The position numbers were made by a program, and so were the translations under genes. The notes beneath the pieces are model-generated. The model had not been told where the DNA came from, searched no databases, and was given only the letters and a program-made list of their open reading frames with translations. From Neurospora tetrasperma FGSC 2508 (lineage: Eukaryota; Ascomycota; Sordariomycetes; Sordariales; Sordariaceae): 64,000 nt of DNA. Each line of letters opens with the position of its first letter. The first letter of the stretch is position 1. This document shows positions 34,948-46,253 of this stretch, piece by piece. The DNA is taken from contig NW_009799100.1 in NCBI RefSeq assembly GCF_000213175.1, positions 1,015,992 to 1,079,991 of the forward strand, given 5' to 3'.

Positions 34948-35194
34948 GATAGAGGTAGTTTTTTTACTAATTAATTTTAGAGGATATATTACGAACTTTT
35001 AAATATCCGTAGGCGTTTTAATATAGTTTAGTACCCTTAAATAGACGGGTAAATAGAAAAGTAAAATTAGAATTTAGAATTATAATTCCGAATCTTTTAT
35101 AGAATAAAATAGACCGATTAGACTAAAAAATTTACACCAGCCTAATAGATATATAATAATTATTTTTATACTATTATTAGGAAATTCTTATTAG
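34948..35194 (+). repeat. Right copy of the duplicate bordering the gap
   Basis: Begins at the first base after the N run (GATAGAGGTAGTTTTTTTAC) and repeats the last 248 bases before it. Confidence 0.95.
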
Positions 35195-35884
35195 AATTAC
35201 TTTTCGAGTATTATATATAGGCGTTTATAAATTTAGAATAGGTGCGAAAGATAATACTCCCTATAGCAATTACCAACCGAATTATAAAATTGCTTCGAAA
35301 TCGGATAAAAATCGTTGAAGCCTTAGGAATCGTCAATTAAAAATACGTAAAGTAGTATAATAAAACCTAGAAATTAAAGGAATTTAATATAAAGAATTAA
35401 ATTTTATTTAATATATAGTATATTAAATAATAATACTTAAGCGTTGAATTAATTAATAAGTTTTTAAAACTATTTTATATTACTGAAATTATTAGGAATA
35501 AAAAGATAGTATACTAATTCGTATTCCTAGTATAATATTAAATTTACTTAGTATTCTAAATTACCCTATTAGAATTATACTATAATAACCCCGCTGCGGC
35601 TATACTATAAATAGAAATTATAAATATTAAGGAAAATAATATTTAGTATAAAGTTAAATCGATTATAAAGTATCGAGGGTCCGGCTACTAACGTTAATTT
35701 TAAGTTAAATAGAAGGGGTATCCGGATAATAAGAATTTGTAGATTCTATAAGAGGATATAAATTGCCCGGGTCTTTTTAAGGATTATAAAATAAGAGAAG
35801 TATAATAATAGAGAGACTAAGGGGGACCGAATACTAAATTAATAAAAATTAATTAGATAGAGGTAGTAGAATAATAAATATTCG

Positions 35885-36010
35885 GTATTTGGAAATATAA
35901 AACGAAGATATAAAACGAGGATATAAAATATAAATATAAAATATAAAACGACAATATAAAATATAAAATATAGATATAAATATAAAATAGAAATATAAGA
36001 TATAGTTATA
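35885..36010 (+). repeat. ATATAAAA-rich tandem repeat after the chromodomain
   Basis: Units of GATATAAAACGA / AATATAAAATATAAA repeat about ten times. Located in the 3' non-coding part of the inner element. Confidence 0.7.
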
Positions 36011-37832
36011 AATTAGAAATTAAAAGGGAAAGGACGTAGGAGAGTATAAGAGGGAAAGTAGAGAAGAGGGTAATATATTAAAATAGTAGTAAGAAAAGGT
36101 AAATTAGAATTATTATAGAAAACTAATAAAGCGTTAGGAAAAGTATAACTTATATTTTCTATTATTACTTCTAAATAAGAAAACTTTTAGTAGTATTAAT
36201 TATAGTCGATATAGGATTGGAACCTACAATTTTAAAAGGAATATTCCTATACGCTACTACGTTTATTAATATTATCAACCAGTATTATTATATATTATTT
36301 ACTCTTTATAATCCTCTTAAGCGAATATTGATAATTTATTTAATTTCGTATTTATAACCTTTAATTTCTATTAATAATATAGTACTACGGGCCCTAATTA
36401 CAATTAATAAGGGGGGTAACGCGAATAGGGAATTCCTATACTAAAATACTTATTAAAGAGCCGCCGTTACTATTAAAAGGACTATTATTAGCGGCTATTG
36501 GACTGCTATTATTATTAATATTATTAATAGTACGATAGCTAAAGCTATAGTACTATTCGATATTAAAATAATTAGCGCGGAGTATATTAAGTAAAATTAT
36601 AGGAAGGTTATTAATAATTAGGCGTACTTATATTGTATTTTAGAAAGAGGATATATATTAGTATAAATATTATAAAATAGTAGTAGGTAAAGGGGTACTA
36701 ATATTAATAAGAACTATAACCTCGGCCGCTATAATTTATAAAGTATTCTAAAGGTTATATATATTATAAGGGACTTCTAATAAAGGACTTCTAATATATA
36801 TTTGCTTTACGTTAGAGTATATTATAATTTTTTAGTGAATTTTAAAGGGTATTAGCGAGGAAGGAAATAAAAGATAGTAAAAAGGAAGGATTAACCCTTA
36901 ATTTAGTAAATATACAAAGTAATTAAATAAATACTTTTATTTAAATTGAGGGGACTAATATTAATAAATATTTAGATTAGAATAATATTATATCTTATAT
37001 AGGTTAGAAGGCGAATTTCGCTACGAAAGATTAATAAAAAGTATAAAAAAACGGAATAGTATAGTAAATAAGAAATAGAAGAGAAGGGAAGGCGTACTAA
37101 TTGGATTTAAAGGCGAAGCGGTAATTTATACGTAGGACGGCGGTAAAGGTACGTATATTTATAGCAGGGGCCGGTTCCGGCAAAGGGGAAGGGATAATCG
37201 AAATAATTTTTAAAATTAAGTAGGGGGGAGAATTTAATAAATTTATTAGGGGAGGAGGAAGTAAATATAATTATAAAAGTAAAGTTACAAAGAAGAAAAA
37301 GAGGAATAAAGAAGGGAAGGGGAAGGGGATATTATATAAATAATAAAAAAGGTCTTTATACGAATATAAATTAGAGTAGGTAAATATAAAGTAAAGTAGG
37401 GTAAGAAAATTTATAAATAATAAAATAATAAGATAAAAAGGAATAAATGGGAGGAAAGGAAGTAAATATAAGTAGTAAAAAGAGGAAAATAAAATAAATA
37501 GGCGGTATTTATAAATATTAGAAGGTAGGAAGAAAAGAAGTAGAAGGAAATTATATAATTAAAAATAAGTATTATGTATTATAAAAGTAAAGTTCGGATA
37601 GAAGGTACGATAATAGAATTAGGCCCGGAGAAAAGAAAAAAGCGGAATAATTAGGGGGGGAGATTTAGTAATCCGGAGATATTAGTAAATAGTAAAGAGG
37701 TGTAAATATATTAAAGGCGCGGGAATTTTAAGGAATAAAGAAAAGGGTATTATAAGGGGAGAGGGTACTGATATTAAGAATTGAAATAAGGGATTAGAAA
37801 TTCTAGGGACGGAATTTATAAAGGGGGGGTTA
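36011..37832 (+). other. Inner element 3' internal region, no identified gene
   Basis: Heavily mutated. From about 37,000 to 37,830 the plus strand is mostly purine, ending in the polypurine tract next to the 3' LTR. The segment 36,160-36,800 has mixed composition and may be an older insertion or an extra coding segment, but no domain is recognisable. Confidence 0.4.
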
Positions 37833-38286
37833 TATTAGGATACTAAAGGATTACTACTTTAGATACCGGGAACTGGCCAATATAAGTACGGAAGGAGATT
37901 CGGGACTGCTAGGGATAGAATATTATAATACTATAATACTATTACTTTCTATTGTTTTATTAAACTTTTGTATAGGAATATTAGGACGATTAATACTTCT
38001 TTTCGCTTTACTAACTTCGAATTCGGGAGTATTAGGATATTTAATAAAATAAAATTACGAGGGGGATGTTCTAGCGCTATATTGTAATAGTATACTAATT
38101 AGGAGCTCTATAATTATTTATTATATTAAAGTAGAGTTTGTACGAATATAAAAATAGTCCGAACGGGCGTCCTTTATTATAGTCGGTAATTATTAATATA
38201 TTTTTAAATTGACCCCTAACTTAATATCCTCTACGTATGGCCGCGACCGTAGTTACCTCAACCTACCTTTCTCTTACGCCCTAATA
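37833..38286 (+). repeat. Inner element 3' LTR
   Basis: 454 bp, matching the 5' LTR end to end (GGAGATTCGGGACTGCTAGG, CGAACGGGCGTCCTTTATTA). It is followed at once by the CACTT target duplication and then the remainder of the outer LTR (TCCCTTCTCCTCCCTCGTAT). Confidence 0.9.
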
Positions 38287-38375
38287 CACTTTCCCTTCTC
38301 CTCCCTCGTATAATAACGTATATCCTACCTTACCTCCAACAATACCCTTTCGCCCTATAATAGTTTATTATACTA
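38287..38375 (+). repeat. Outer element 5' LTR, right part
   Basis: Matches 46,165-46,253 of the outer 3' LTR (CTTTCCCTTCTCCTCCCTCG, TATATCCTACCTTACC). It resumes after the CACTT duplication. Confidence 0.8.
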
Positions 38376-40942
38376 AATTATTATATTATATATATTTACT
38401 ATTTAGTAAAGAGGAAGATTAATTGTAACTGTATTAATTAGTTAATTAAAAATCGTAACCGTACAATTAAGACCTTCGTCGCAATTCTAGATTTTGAATT
38501 AAGTAATTACTAAATTGAGTATTGCAATTAAATAGTTCGCCCTCTCTTTCTTTTCCTTATACCTGCCGGTATATTAATTTAGCGATTAATATCTAACCCC
38601 CTAATAACCAATGATTTTTTAGCGATTATAATAATTAGCGCTATTATAGTAGCCGATTCTACTAATTGTAATTACTATTTAAATATTTTGTAAGCGTTCG
38701 AGATATTTAATAATTAAGCGGTTATTATTAGCAATATCCTAGTTGACAATGTTTTTGGCTTTATTGTCCTCTCCGTTTTTTATACTATATTTATAATTTT
38801 TAACTAATTAATTTATAAAAACGTTATCGGAGTTAGAATAGAGGTACGCGAGGCGGAGGAATCATTTGAAATTTCTAAGTCCTAATTAGTATTGGCCTAA
38901 TAAAAATTTAAATAATTTAATAGTAATATTACTATAGTCTAAGTAAAAGCCCTCCTTTGAGTATAAGAGGCCGCTAAAAACTATAAAGCTACGGTTAGGG
39001 CTATTTATAATATTTATTCCGCCGAGGTTGGTTTATTGCGAATAGATATTGCTATTTTAAGATTAGAATTTTCTACTTTGAGAGTTAATTTTAAAGTTAT
39101 TTATTAGAAATAGAAGGAGAAGTATTAAAAAATAATTAATAATTTGCGCTAGCGTTTTATTTCCGCTTAAATTTCTAATATTATATTCTCGGAAGACGAT
39201 TTTAGCGACGAAGAACCTAAACCTAATATTATAATTTTTACGAATAATAGTAGTAGCTATAGGTTGGTATTATATACTACTATAACGCTAGTATTTAATA
39301 GTAAAAAATACTATTATTGAGCGCTCCGCTAAATTTCGTACTTGGCGTTTCCGTATTTAGTTCGCTTAATTGGACGACCTTCAACTTTTTAATATTGAGT
39401 GTAAAAAGTTTTTATTTATCGTTCGTTCTATTGAGGGCGCCCCTTTCGAAGCTATTAAATTCGAATTTACTAAAACTTTTACTAAACTCCCTACTAAATA
39501 ACTTATAGTAGAGGCCCTCCTAGTAGAATTTATTACGAAGTATAATAATATAAATATTATTATTTATTCTTATTATAAATTTAAAAAATTAAAGATAATT
39601 AAAGGTATAAAATAGTAGGAGTTTAAGGATAATTTTACCTATTTAATCGATTACTATAATTTTAATAATAATATAAAGATTTATTATTTATACTAGAACA
39701 TCTCGGACTATATTTGCGCTGCTATTGTTTATTAGAATCCTTTATCCGTTGATAATAAATATAATAAGTAATTAATTCTCGTTCGTAATATTATAAAGAA
39801 TTTAGAGGATAAGGATTAGTACGATAGAAATTCTAACCCCTACTATAAGACCGGCTCTAGTACTATTACCGCTAATATTTCTAGCGCTCCTATATTGACT
39901 AGAGAGGCTACTATTAGCTAAGGAGGCTCCGCTATAGGCCTTAATATAATATTAACTTCCAACGTCTAAATTTCTCGTTTAATTAATAATAACGTTTTTA
40001 AATATTGTATAAAGAATAGTATATATACCCGCTATAGTAGGAAGGGCTATTTCTCGGTAGAATACTATTCTTATATTAATTTTAAGAAGGAAGTTAAACC
40101 TTGTAGGGATAGAGATAGAAACTGAAATAAGAATAAGAATAATAGCGGTAATAATAATAATGATAATACTAATAGTAATAGTAATTAATAGTAGTAACCG
40201 GCCTAAAGTTAATATAATTACGGCTAGTGGTATTCTAATTATAGTAGCGATTATTAGGTTAATACTATAGGTACCAACCTCCCTATAGGTTTCCTAATAA
40301 TTATTTTAAATACCCCCGGCCCCGGCGGTTACTACTACCCGGTTCCTATTTATTAGCCCGGTTTCGTTAGTTTTATTATAGGCGATAAAACCGGTTTAGT
40401 TTAAAGATAGGGAAATATATAGCCTCTAATTTAGATTGTATTTAGAAGTATTAATCTATAGGATCAGGAGGAGGATTATAGGACTTATCCCTATACGGCT
40501 AAATATTATTAAAATAAATAAATCTTTAGTAAATAGCTACTATAAATACTCCAATTTATTAAAATTTTCTATCTACCTCTCTTCTAGATTGTATAAATTA
40601 TATTATTCCGCCTTAATTAATAGCGGCTATATTATATTTGGTTTTATTAGCCGGCGGTTCACTTTCTAGTATTATTTACTTCTCTTTAAATTGCCGGTCC
40701 TTAAACTATTATATTTCGCCGATAGTTAAATTAAGGGTAGTATTACCTATTTCGTTAAAATTAAAATTTAAGTAGGAATTTACTACGAAATTATTAACTT
40801 CCTCATTTACAATTTTGCTAAAGATAACCCTATTATCCTTACTTACTTATAGTTAGTATATTATATTCCGGGTATTAATTAGCCTAATAACTCCCTCCGT
40901 TTTGGGCCTATTTATAAATAATACAGCTACCTCCTTTATACA
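38376..40942 (+). pseudogene. Outer element gag and protease region, decayed
   Basis: Plus-strand coding-like region. A degraded CCHC zinc-knuckle-like segment lies at about 40,005-40,070, followed by an Asn/Arg-rich stretch (40,110-40,190) and a Pro/Gly patch (40,300-40,350). A retroviral-type aspartic protease region follows at about 40,610-40,900, with an NSG-like active-site segment and a KDNPIIL segment, the usual order in Ty3/gypsy. Heavily broken. Confidence 0.6.
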
Positions 40943-41374
40943 GAGTTAACCTCCCCGTACGCACCAAAAACCTTGAGGTACGCACCTCCACCAAAAAACT
41001 GGGGCGGTTCAGCTAATAACACCTAATATTGAAATTTCCGTTCTTACCCGCTAAATTTCGTATTTCTAATACGCGTCAACATTCCCCTAAGTTGGTCGTT
41101 TCTTTTACGCTCTTTTAATACGGCGGCCAATTGCACCACCCAATTGTACCACCCAATTGCACTACCCAATTGCACTTGGCGCTGTTGGATTGGCGCTGTC
41201 AGATTTGCTTGCCTGCTGAAAACCAAGATGTTTAGTATATAACCTGGGTTGACCCACCTCGAGATATTACAAATCGCGAATATTACGGCCAAAATAACAT
41301 ATTTTACATGTCAGCTGCCAGATTCTAAAAAGTGCGTGCCTCGAGGTTTTTAGTGCGTGCGGGGAGGTTAACTC
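40943..41374 (-). mobile_element. MITE-3 (inverted), same family as MITE-1
   Basis: 432 bp, with ends GAGTTAACCTCCCCGTACGC and the complement GTGCGTGCGGGGAGGTTAACTC. Flanked by TTTATACA (40,935-40,942) and TTTATAAA (41,375-41,382), a 7-of-8 match. The family core (CAGCT..TAACACC, CCCGCTAAATTTCGT, TTGGTCGTTTCTTTTACGCTC) is next to the left end, so this copy is inverted relative to MITE-1. The core is visibly RIP-mutated, unlike MITE-1 and MITE-2, while the CACCCAATTGCAC units (about 41,135-41,180) and GGCGCTGT units are less affected. Frames of 61 and 82 codons here have no coding meaning. Confidence 0.9.
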
Positions 41375-41382
41375 TTTATAAA

Positions 41383-44300
41383 GCTACCAACCGTTGCACC
41401 CCCTTAGTAGTTCGCTACCTTTCCCCCCTTCGCCCTAATACGTCCGGTATTTATTCTACGTATAAAAAGCCCTCTTATAAAGAAGTACCTAATGAAGGGG
41501 AATTAGAACTACTATAAGGAGAGTTTACCTATTGTTTATTTATTTCTATAATTATAAAATAAATTGCCTACTAGAGGTTTAATTGGTTTAAGAATTGCAT
41601 AGCTAACCAATTAGGTACTACCCCGCTTAATAAAATTCTAGCTAGCCCTAATTAAGTATTAATATTAATAAACCTTCCGGTTAGTACCCTAATTTACCGG
41701 GCGGTATTATATTAGATTATTAGAGGAGCCCGTACTAGAGCTACGAATTATCGGTCTCTAATCTATTTCTATAATATTCCTAATAATCCCATTAACCTTA
41801 ATAATATTAAGGAGCTCTTTACTATAAATTTTAATTAGCTAACTAAAATAATTAAATTTTAAGTTATTTATATTTATAGGGCCGAGATGGAGGAAGATAT
41901 GAAAAGATTGAAAGAGGAGGATTAAAAAGAGGAGGAAGGAGGTATCCTAAATCCTAGGAGCGTAAGTAATAGTCTTATTGAGGAGATAATTAAGAAGGTT
42001 TCAATAGGCTATAATTAAAAGTATAAGAAATTATTTAATAGTAATTATTATAAATAGATTAACGTTCTAGCTAGGAAGGGAAATGCGACTATTTTATACG
42101 TAGTAAAGGTTGTTAAGTCTATTTAAATTAATAGTACTAATAATAATTTCCTACGTTGTAAAGAAGTAATTAATAAATACTTCGCCGCTAATAGTATTAA
42201 TATTAGTAAAATTATATCCAAAAATATTATTAAATTCTATAAGAAAGTAGATAAATTTTTAAAAATTAATACTGAAATTTAAATTAAATTCTCCAAATAA
42301 TATTAGTATTGTATTAGTACCTTTAAGTAAAAGGGTGCGGAAGTTCTCTCCCTTAATTATTTATATAACCTTAAATTCGAATTTTATTTAGGAGTTTTAC
42401 TGCCCGCTACCTATAGTTATACTTTTAATTTAAACGAATTTAGTTTTTTAAAAAATAGATTAATAATAATTTTAAGAAGAAGTTTATCCGACTATTATAA
42501 TTAAAAGCTTTAGCCCCGGTTCTACTTATTAAAAAGTTAAGAGGCGGAGTCTACATTTGCATCACCTATAGGGGAATTAATAATATTACCTTCAAATCCC
42601 GCTACTTATTTCCGCTTATTAAAGAGATTTTAAATGTAATTTACTATATTAAAATTTTATTAAATTCAATATAATAGCCGCTTTTAACCGTATCCGAATA
42701 AAATAGGGCTATAAATAACTAATTATATTTATTACGCGCTTTAACCTTTTCGAATCCCTTATTATCCCCTTCGGTTTATAACGAGCTTCTAGTACTTTCT
42801 AGAATTATATTAATAATATCTTATATAATATCCTTAATATTTATATAATTATATACTTTAACAACGTTCTAATTTATTCGAATAATATAAGGGACTACGA
42901 ATAGTACATTAACGATGTCTTCGACCGGTTGGCTAGAATAGGACTTAGTATTAATATTAATAAATAGGAATTCTATATTATACGTATTCGGGGCGGAGGT
43001 GGATGCAAACGGGAGCGACGAGGCGGAGGGGTGGGGACGTAGACGGGAAGATAGGATGGAGAAGCGGAGGGAAAGCGGAGGAAGAGGCGGTAAAGATTGA
43101 GACGGAGGAGCGACGAAGGAAGGTGACGTCCCTAACCACGTCCCTATTATTCTTATTATTCTAAGTATTGGGATAATGCAACGAAGGAAGAAATAAAATT
43201 AATTCGTTGTAGCAGTAGGTAAGAACCGTTATAGCTATAAGCAAAGTAGGAGCGGCGTGGGTAAGCCACGGCCGAGATAAAGCTAGGGGTTTTTATCCGG
43301 CGGTGCTTAACGCCGTACGGTTTTCCCCTCCAGAAAACTGGAGAAGGACCCTATGCTAATAAGGCGCTATAGTTATATAGTAAGAGTAAAAGAATATTAT
43401 TTATTAACGGTTTATTAAAGGCTTTTCGATTATAGTTACCCTACTTTATAAATTTATAGAGAGGGATGTAACGTAAGTTTAAAATATTAATTACTAACGA
43501 ATATTCGAGTTTTTGAAGAGGTCCTTTATAGAAGGCCCAGTATTGAAAATTTACGATTAAACTAAGAAAATAGTTATTAAAATAGACGCTTCTAACTAGG
43601 CCGCTAGCGGCACCCTCCTTTAGTACAGTAATAATAGGATTTCCTACCTTATAGCTTATTTCTCCGTTAAATATACTTTATAGGAGTATAATTACGACGT
43701 TTATAATAAGGAATTGCTAATTATTATCAAAGTATTCGAAGAGTAGTGGCCGGAGTTTAAGGGTATTTAATAGCCTTTCAATATTTTAATAAACTATTAA
43801 AACCTTTAAACCTTTTAACGAATAAATAATTTACTTAGCGGTATATACGCTAGTTTTAATTCCTATCTCAATTTAATTTTTTAATAAAGTATACCTTAGG
43901 TTCTAAAAATTTACGCCCTAATACTCTAAGTTACAAAATTAGCGACCGCCCTAATGGTAAAGAAGACGGTCGCTTTATTACCCGTAAGAGACTACTATTC
44001 AACCCCTTATAGTTTAAAGACAATTATTTCGGGGACTCCGCCGCTAATTTCTTACTATACCTATTCGGCCCCGAGGACTTTAATATTAAATTAATTAATA
44101 ATTTTATTCGTACGAATTATAAAATTTCAGTTTTCCTCTAAGAATTAGTATTTTATTTAATAGATACATTGTAATAGTAATAGTTTTTAATTATTTGGAA
44201 GGTATTCTATAGAGCTTTTTTTTGGAATATTACATTATTAATAGTATTATAAAGTAGAGGGATAGAGTTATTATCAACCCCTACAATAAGGGCCTTTAAT

Positions 44301-46014
44301 TTTAATTACTTAATTACTAATATAATATTCCCGGCGCGGACTACCTTAATTATAATATTACATACGAATTTTTATAATACGTTTTTTATTAAGAAGGGAT
44401 GTATAATAATGTAAAACTTTTTTATAAAGGTTGCCTCCCTTATATTAAAATTAAATTTTTTAAATGTAATTCCGCTAGTTATTTTAAATTTATAGCTATT
44501 TCTTTAGTACCCTAAATAGCGATTTCGGTTAATTTCGTTACCCTATTACTAAATAGTATTTACTTCGGCTAAACTTTTAAATACGTTGCTATTATTATTA
44601 ATCTATTTATAAAAATACAATACTATATCCTAATATTAATTTTGGAGGCCGAGGAATTAATTAATTGTTTTATTAATTATACTTACTATATTTATAATTT
44701 GCTAGATAGTATCCTATCTAATAGAGATACTTAATTTATATTCTGCTTTTAATCTATTCTTTATAAAAGATTATTTATTATTATGAAGTTAATTTCTGCT
44801 TTTTACTCTTAGATTAACGTATAGACCGAATATATTAATATAGAAATAGAATAGTTCTTAAAGATATATATTAATTGGGTTTAGATAGATTGGGTTAAGT
44901 AATTACTTTTTGCAAAGTTCGTTAGTAATAATATTATTTCCTTATTAACGGGGATTTTACTATTCTTCGCCAATTATGGTTATTACTTTTATATAGGTAT
45001 AGAACCCTAAATTCCGCCGCCTCTAGATCCTTTAATAATTTAATTTAATAAGTATTATAAAATTGATAAATTAGTAGATTATTTTTAGAAGATATAGGAC
45101 TTTACTATTTAATAGACCTACTATATATAGGAACGTTATAAAAATAATACTAATAAAAAACGTATCGACTTTCCTAAGTATTATATTAATAATATAATTT
45201 ATTTAAATACTATAAACCTTACTAATAGTTGGTTATATACGAAGTTTTCCCCTTGCTAGGACGGCCCCTTTAAGATTGTTTGTATTAATTTGTATACAGT
45301 CTACCTCTCCCTATCTACTAATATAAAGTATTTATTAGTTTTTTATATTTCTATAATATAGTTTTAGTTAAGTAAAGGATTATCCGGTTAGAATACTACG
45401 ATGGATATAAAAGTAAATGAAGGCCGGGTAATAATATATATAAATAATTAGGAGGAGTACGAGGAATAAGCTTTTAAGACGTTTATCGACTATATTTAAT
45501 TGGGTAGTAACGTATATTAGTACTATTATATTAAGTAGAAGATTGGGGACTTTATTTGGGAATTTATTATCAATATTATTAATTGCGAATATTATTTTTA
45601 ATAGTTTTATTACAAAAACCTAAATAAATTAATACTACTAGGGGTCTAGAGATTTTTTTAGCGCCTTACTTCCGGTTCCCCAACCGCCCCCAGTTCTTTA
45701 GAACCTCCGGCTGCTCCTATATTGGAATTCCCGTATTGTTGCTCCATATACTTCTAGTGAGAAATAACCTTTATAACCGATATAAAGCTACTCTTAAGTA
45801 TAGTAATAATAGAGCTAATCGATATAATAGTTAGTAAAGACGTAGAAGATAAATTATATTTAGTATTTAATAAAATTATATAAAGGTTAATAGATATATA
45901 GTCTAGAAAATTGCCCCTAACGTAGTTGGTAAATTACGATTATTTTTGAATAGGGATTTATTATTATACGTATATATGGATTTTTCAACTCTACGAACTT
46001 CTTTTGAGGGGGGA
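41383..46014 (+). pseudogene. Outer element pol: RT, RNase H, integrase
   Basis: Ty3/gypsy segments in order: an RT entry segment with GGVYICITYRGINNITFKSR-like sequence (about 42,540-42,600), a second RT part to 42,970, then after the LTR-like insert the RF-K-FS segment and an RNase H segment (about 43,575-43,740), and integrase segments (NYTYYIYNLL..., about 44,670-44,720; then FANYGY-like, about 44,965-44,990). A degraded tail at 45,380-45,620 may be a chromodomain. Heavily broken by RIP-type changes. The 46,004-46,016 purine tract precedes the 3' LTR. Confidence 0.75.
42985..43405 (-). mobile_element. LTR-like repeat, solo copy inside the outer element
   Basis: About 420 bp, little mutated, sharing full length with 47,246-47,665. 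Landmarks are GACGTCCCTAACCACGTCCC, TTTTTATCCGGCGGTGCTTA, ACGCCGTACGGTTTTCCCCT and a hairpin CTCCAGAAAACTGGAG. It lies between the reverse transcriptase and RNase H parts of the outer element. It is called LTR-like because the other copy adjoins a minus-strand coding-like region. Exact ends and target duplication were not resolved. Confidence 0.6.
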
Positions 46015-46253
46015 TAGTATTATAAAGTTAATTTATAATATAGTTATACTATACGCCTTTATTCTAGAGCTATTGACGGCTCTAGTCACGTGCAGTCCTA
46101 CGTGTGTGTATGCGTACGGACTAGTTTAGTCTAGGCTCTCGCCTATATAGCTAGTCCTCTACGCACACTTTCCCTTCTCCTCCCTCGTATAATAATGTAT
46201 ATCCTACCTTACCCTTAACGGTGCCCTCTCGCCCCGTAATAGTAGTTGTACTA
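46015..46253 (+). repeat. Outer element 3' LTR
   Basis: 239 bp. Contains AGTCACGTGCAGTCCTACGT and CTCGCCTATATAGCTAGTCC, matching the split 5' LTR. It also contains ACTTTCCCTTCTCC uninterrupted, which is the intact target site of the inner element (CACTT occurs once). Confidence 0.8.

Larger units (their letters stand above)
31500..35830 (+). pseudogene. Inner element pol: RT, RNase H, integrase, chromodomain
   Basis: Recognisable Ty3/gypsy segments in order: the RT entry region with KGGKLRLYIDFRAFNKI-like sequence (about 31,830-31,885), the FTKLDLKD segment (about 31,955-31,980), a Y-x-D-D region (about 32,150-32,175), an RNase H segment (about 32,575-32,680), the integrase core segments NFITGLL-like and SDRGS-FT-like (about 33,770-34,000), and KWKGYPD-type chromodomain sequence (about 35,690-35,725). 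Between RNase H and integrase, 33,000-33,480 is strongly purine-rich. The coding region is heavily broken and crosses the assembly gap. Confidence 0.85.
28869..38286 (+). mobile_element. Inner Ty3/gypsy chromovirus fossil inserted in the outer LTR
   Basis: It is complete in outline, with two 454-bp LTRs (28,869-29,322 and 37,833-38,286), CACTT on both sides (28,864-28,868 and 38,287-38,291) and a polypurine tract (AAAGGGGGGG) just before the 3' LTR. The internal order is gag-like, protease region, reverse transcriptase (31,690-32,220), RNase H (32,540-32,800), integrase (33,480-35,300 across the assembly gap) and a chromodomain (about 35,640-35,770). That order and the chromodomain define a Ty3/gypsy chromovirus. 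It is broken by a large number of RIP-type changes. The true length is about 8.4 kb if the gap and flanking duplicate are an assembly artefact. It is younger than the outer element, because it sits inside that element's LTR. Confidence 0.9.
28712..46253 (+). mobile_element. Outer Ty3/gypsy LTR retrotransposon fossil, carrying nested insertions
   Basis: An old Ty3/gypsy copy in plus orientation. Its 5' LTR is split by the inner element (28,712-28,868 plus 38,287-38,375, about 240 bp in all). Its 3' LTR is 46,015-46,253 (239 bp), directly preceded by a purine tract (GAGGGGGGATAG, 46,004-46,016). The LTRs share CACGCCTTTATTCTAGAGCT-like and GCTCTCGCCTATATAGCTAG sequence. The order inside is gag with a CCHC-like knuckle (about 40,005-40,070), protease (about 40,600-40,900), reverse transcriptase (about 42,480-42,970), RNase H (about 43,420-43,800), integrase (about 44,300-45,100), and a possible chromodomain-like tail. 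It also holds a MITE and an LTR-like repeat. It is broken by very many RIP changes. Boundaries are good to about 30 bp. Confidence 0.8.

Noticed and set aside
36205-36262. tRNA-like sequence on the minus strand with GGTTCCAATCC
   Set aside because: The B-box-like part is attractive, but the distance to a possible A box is too short and no acceptor stem pairs.
41044-41292. 82-codon minus-strand frame
   Set aside because: Lies wholly inside the inverted MITE and covers its non-coding family core and CAATTG repeats.
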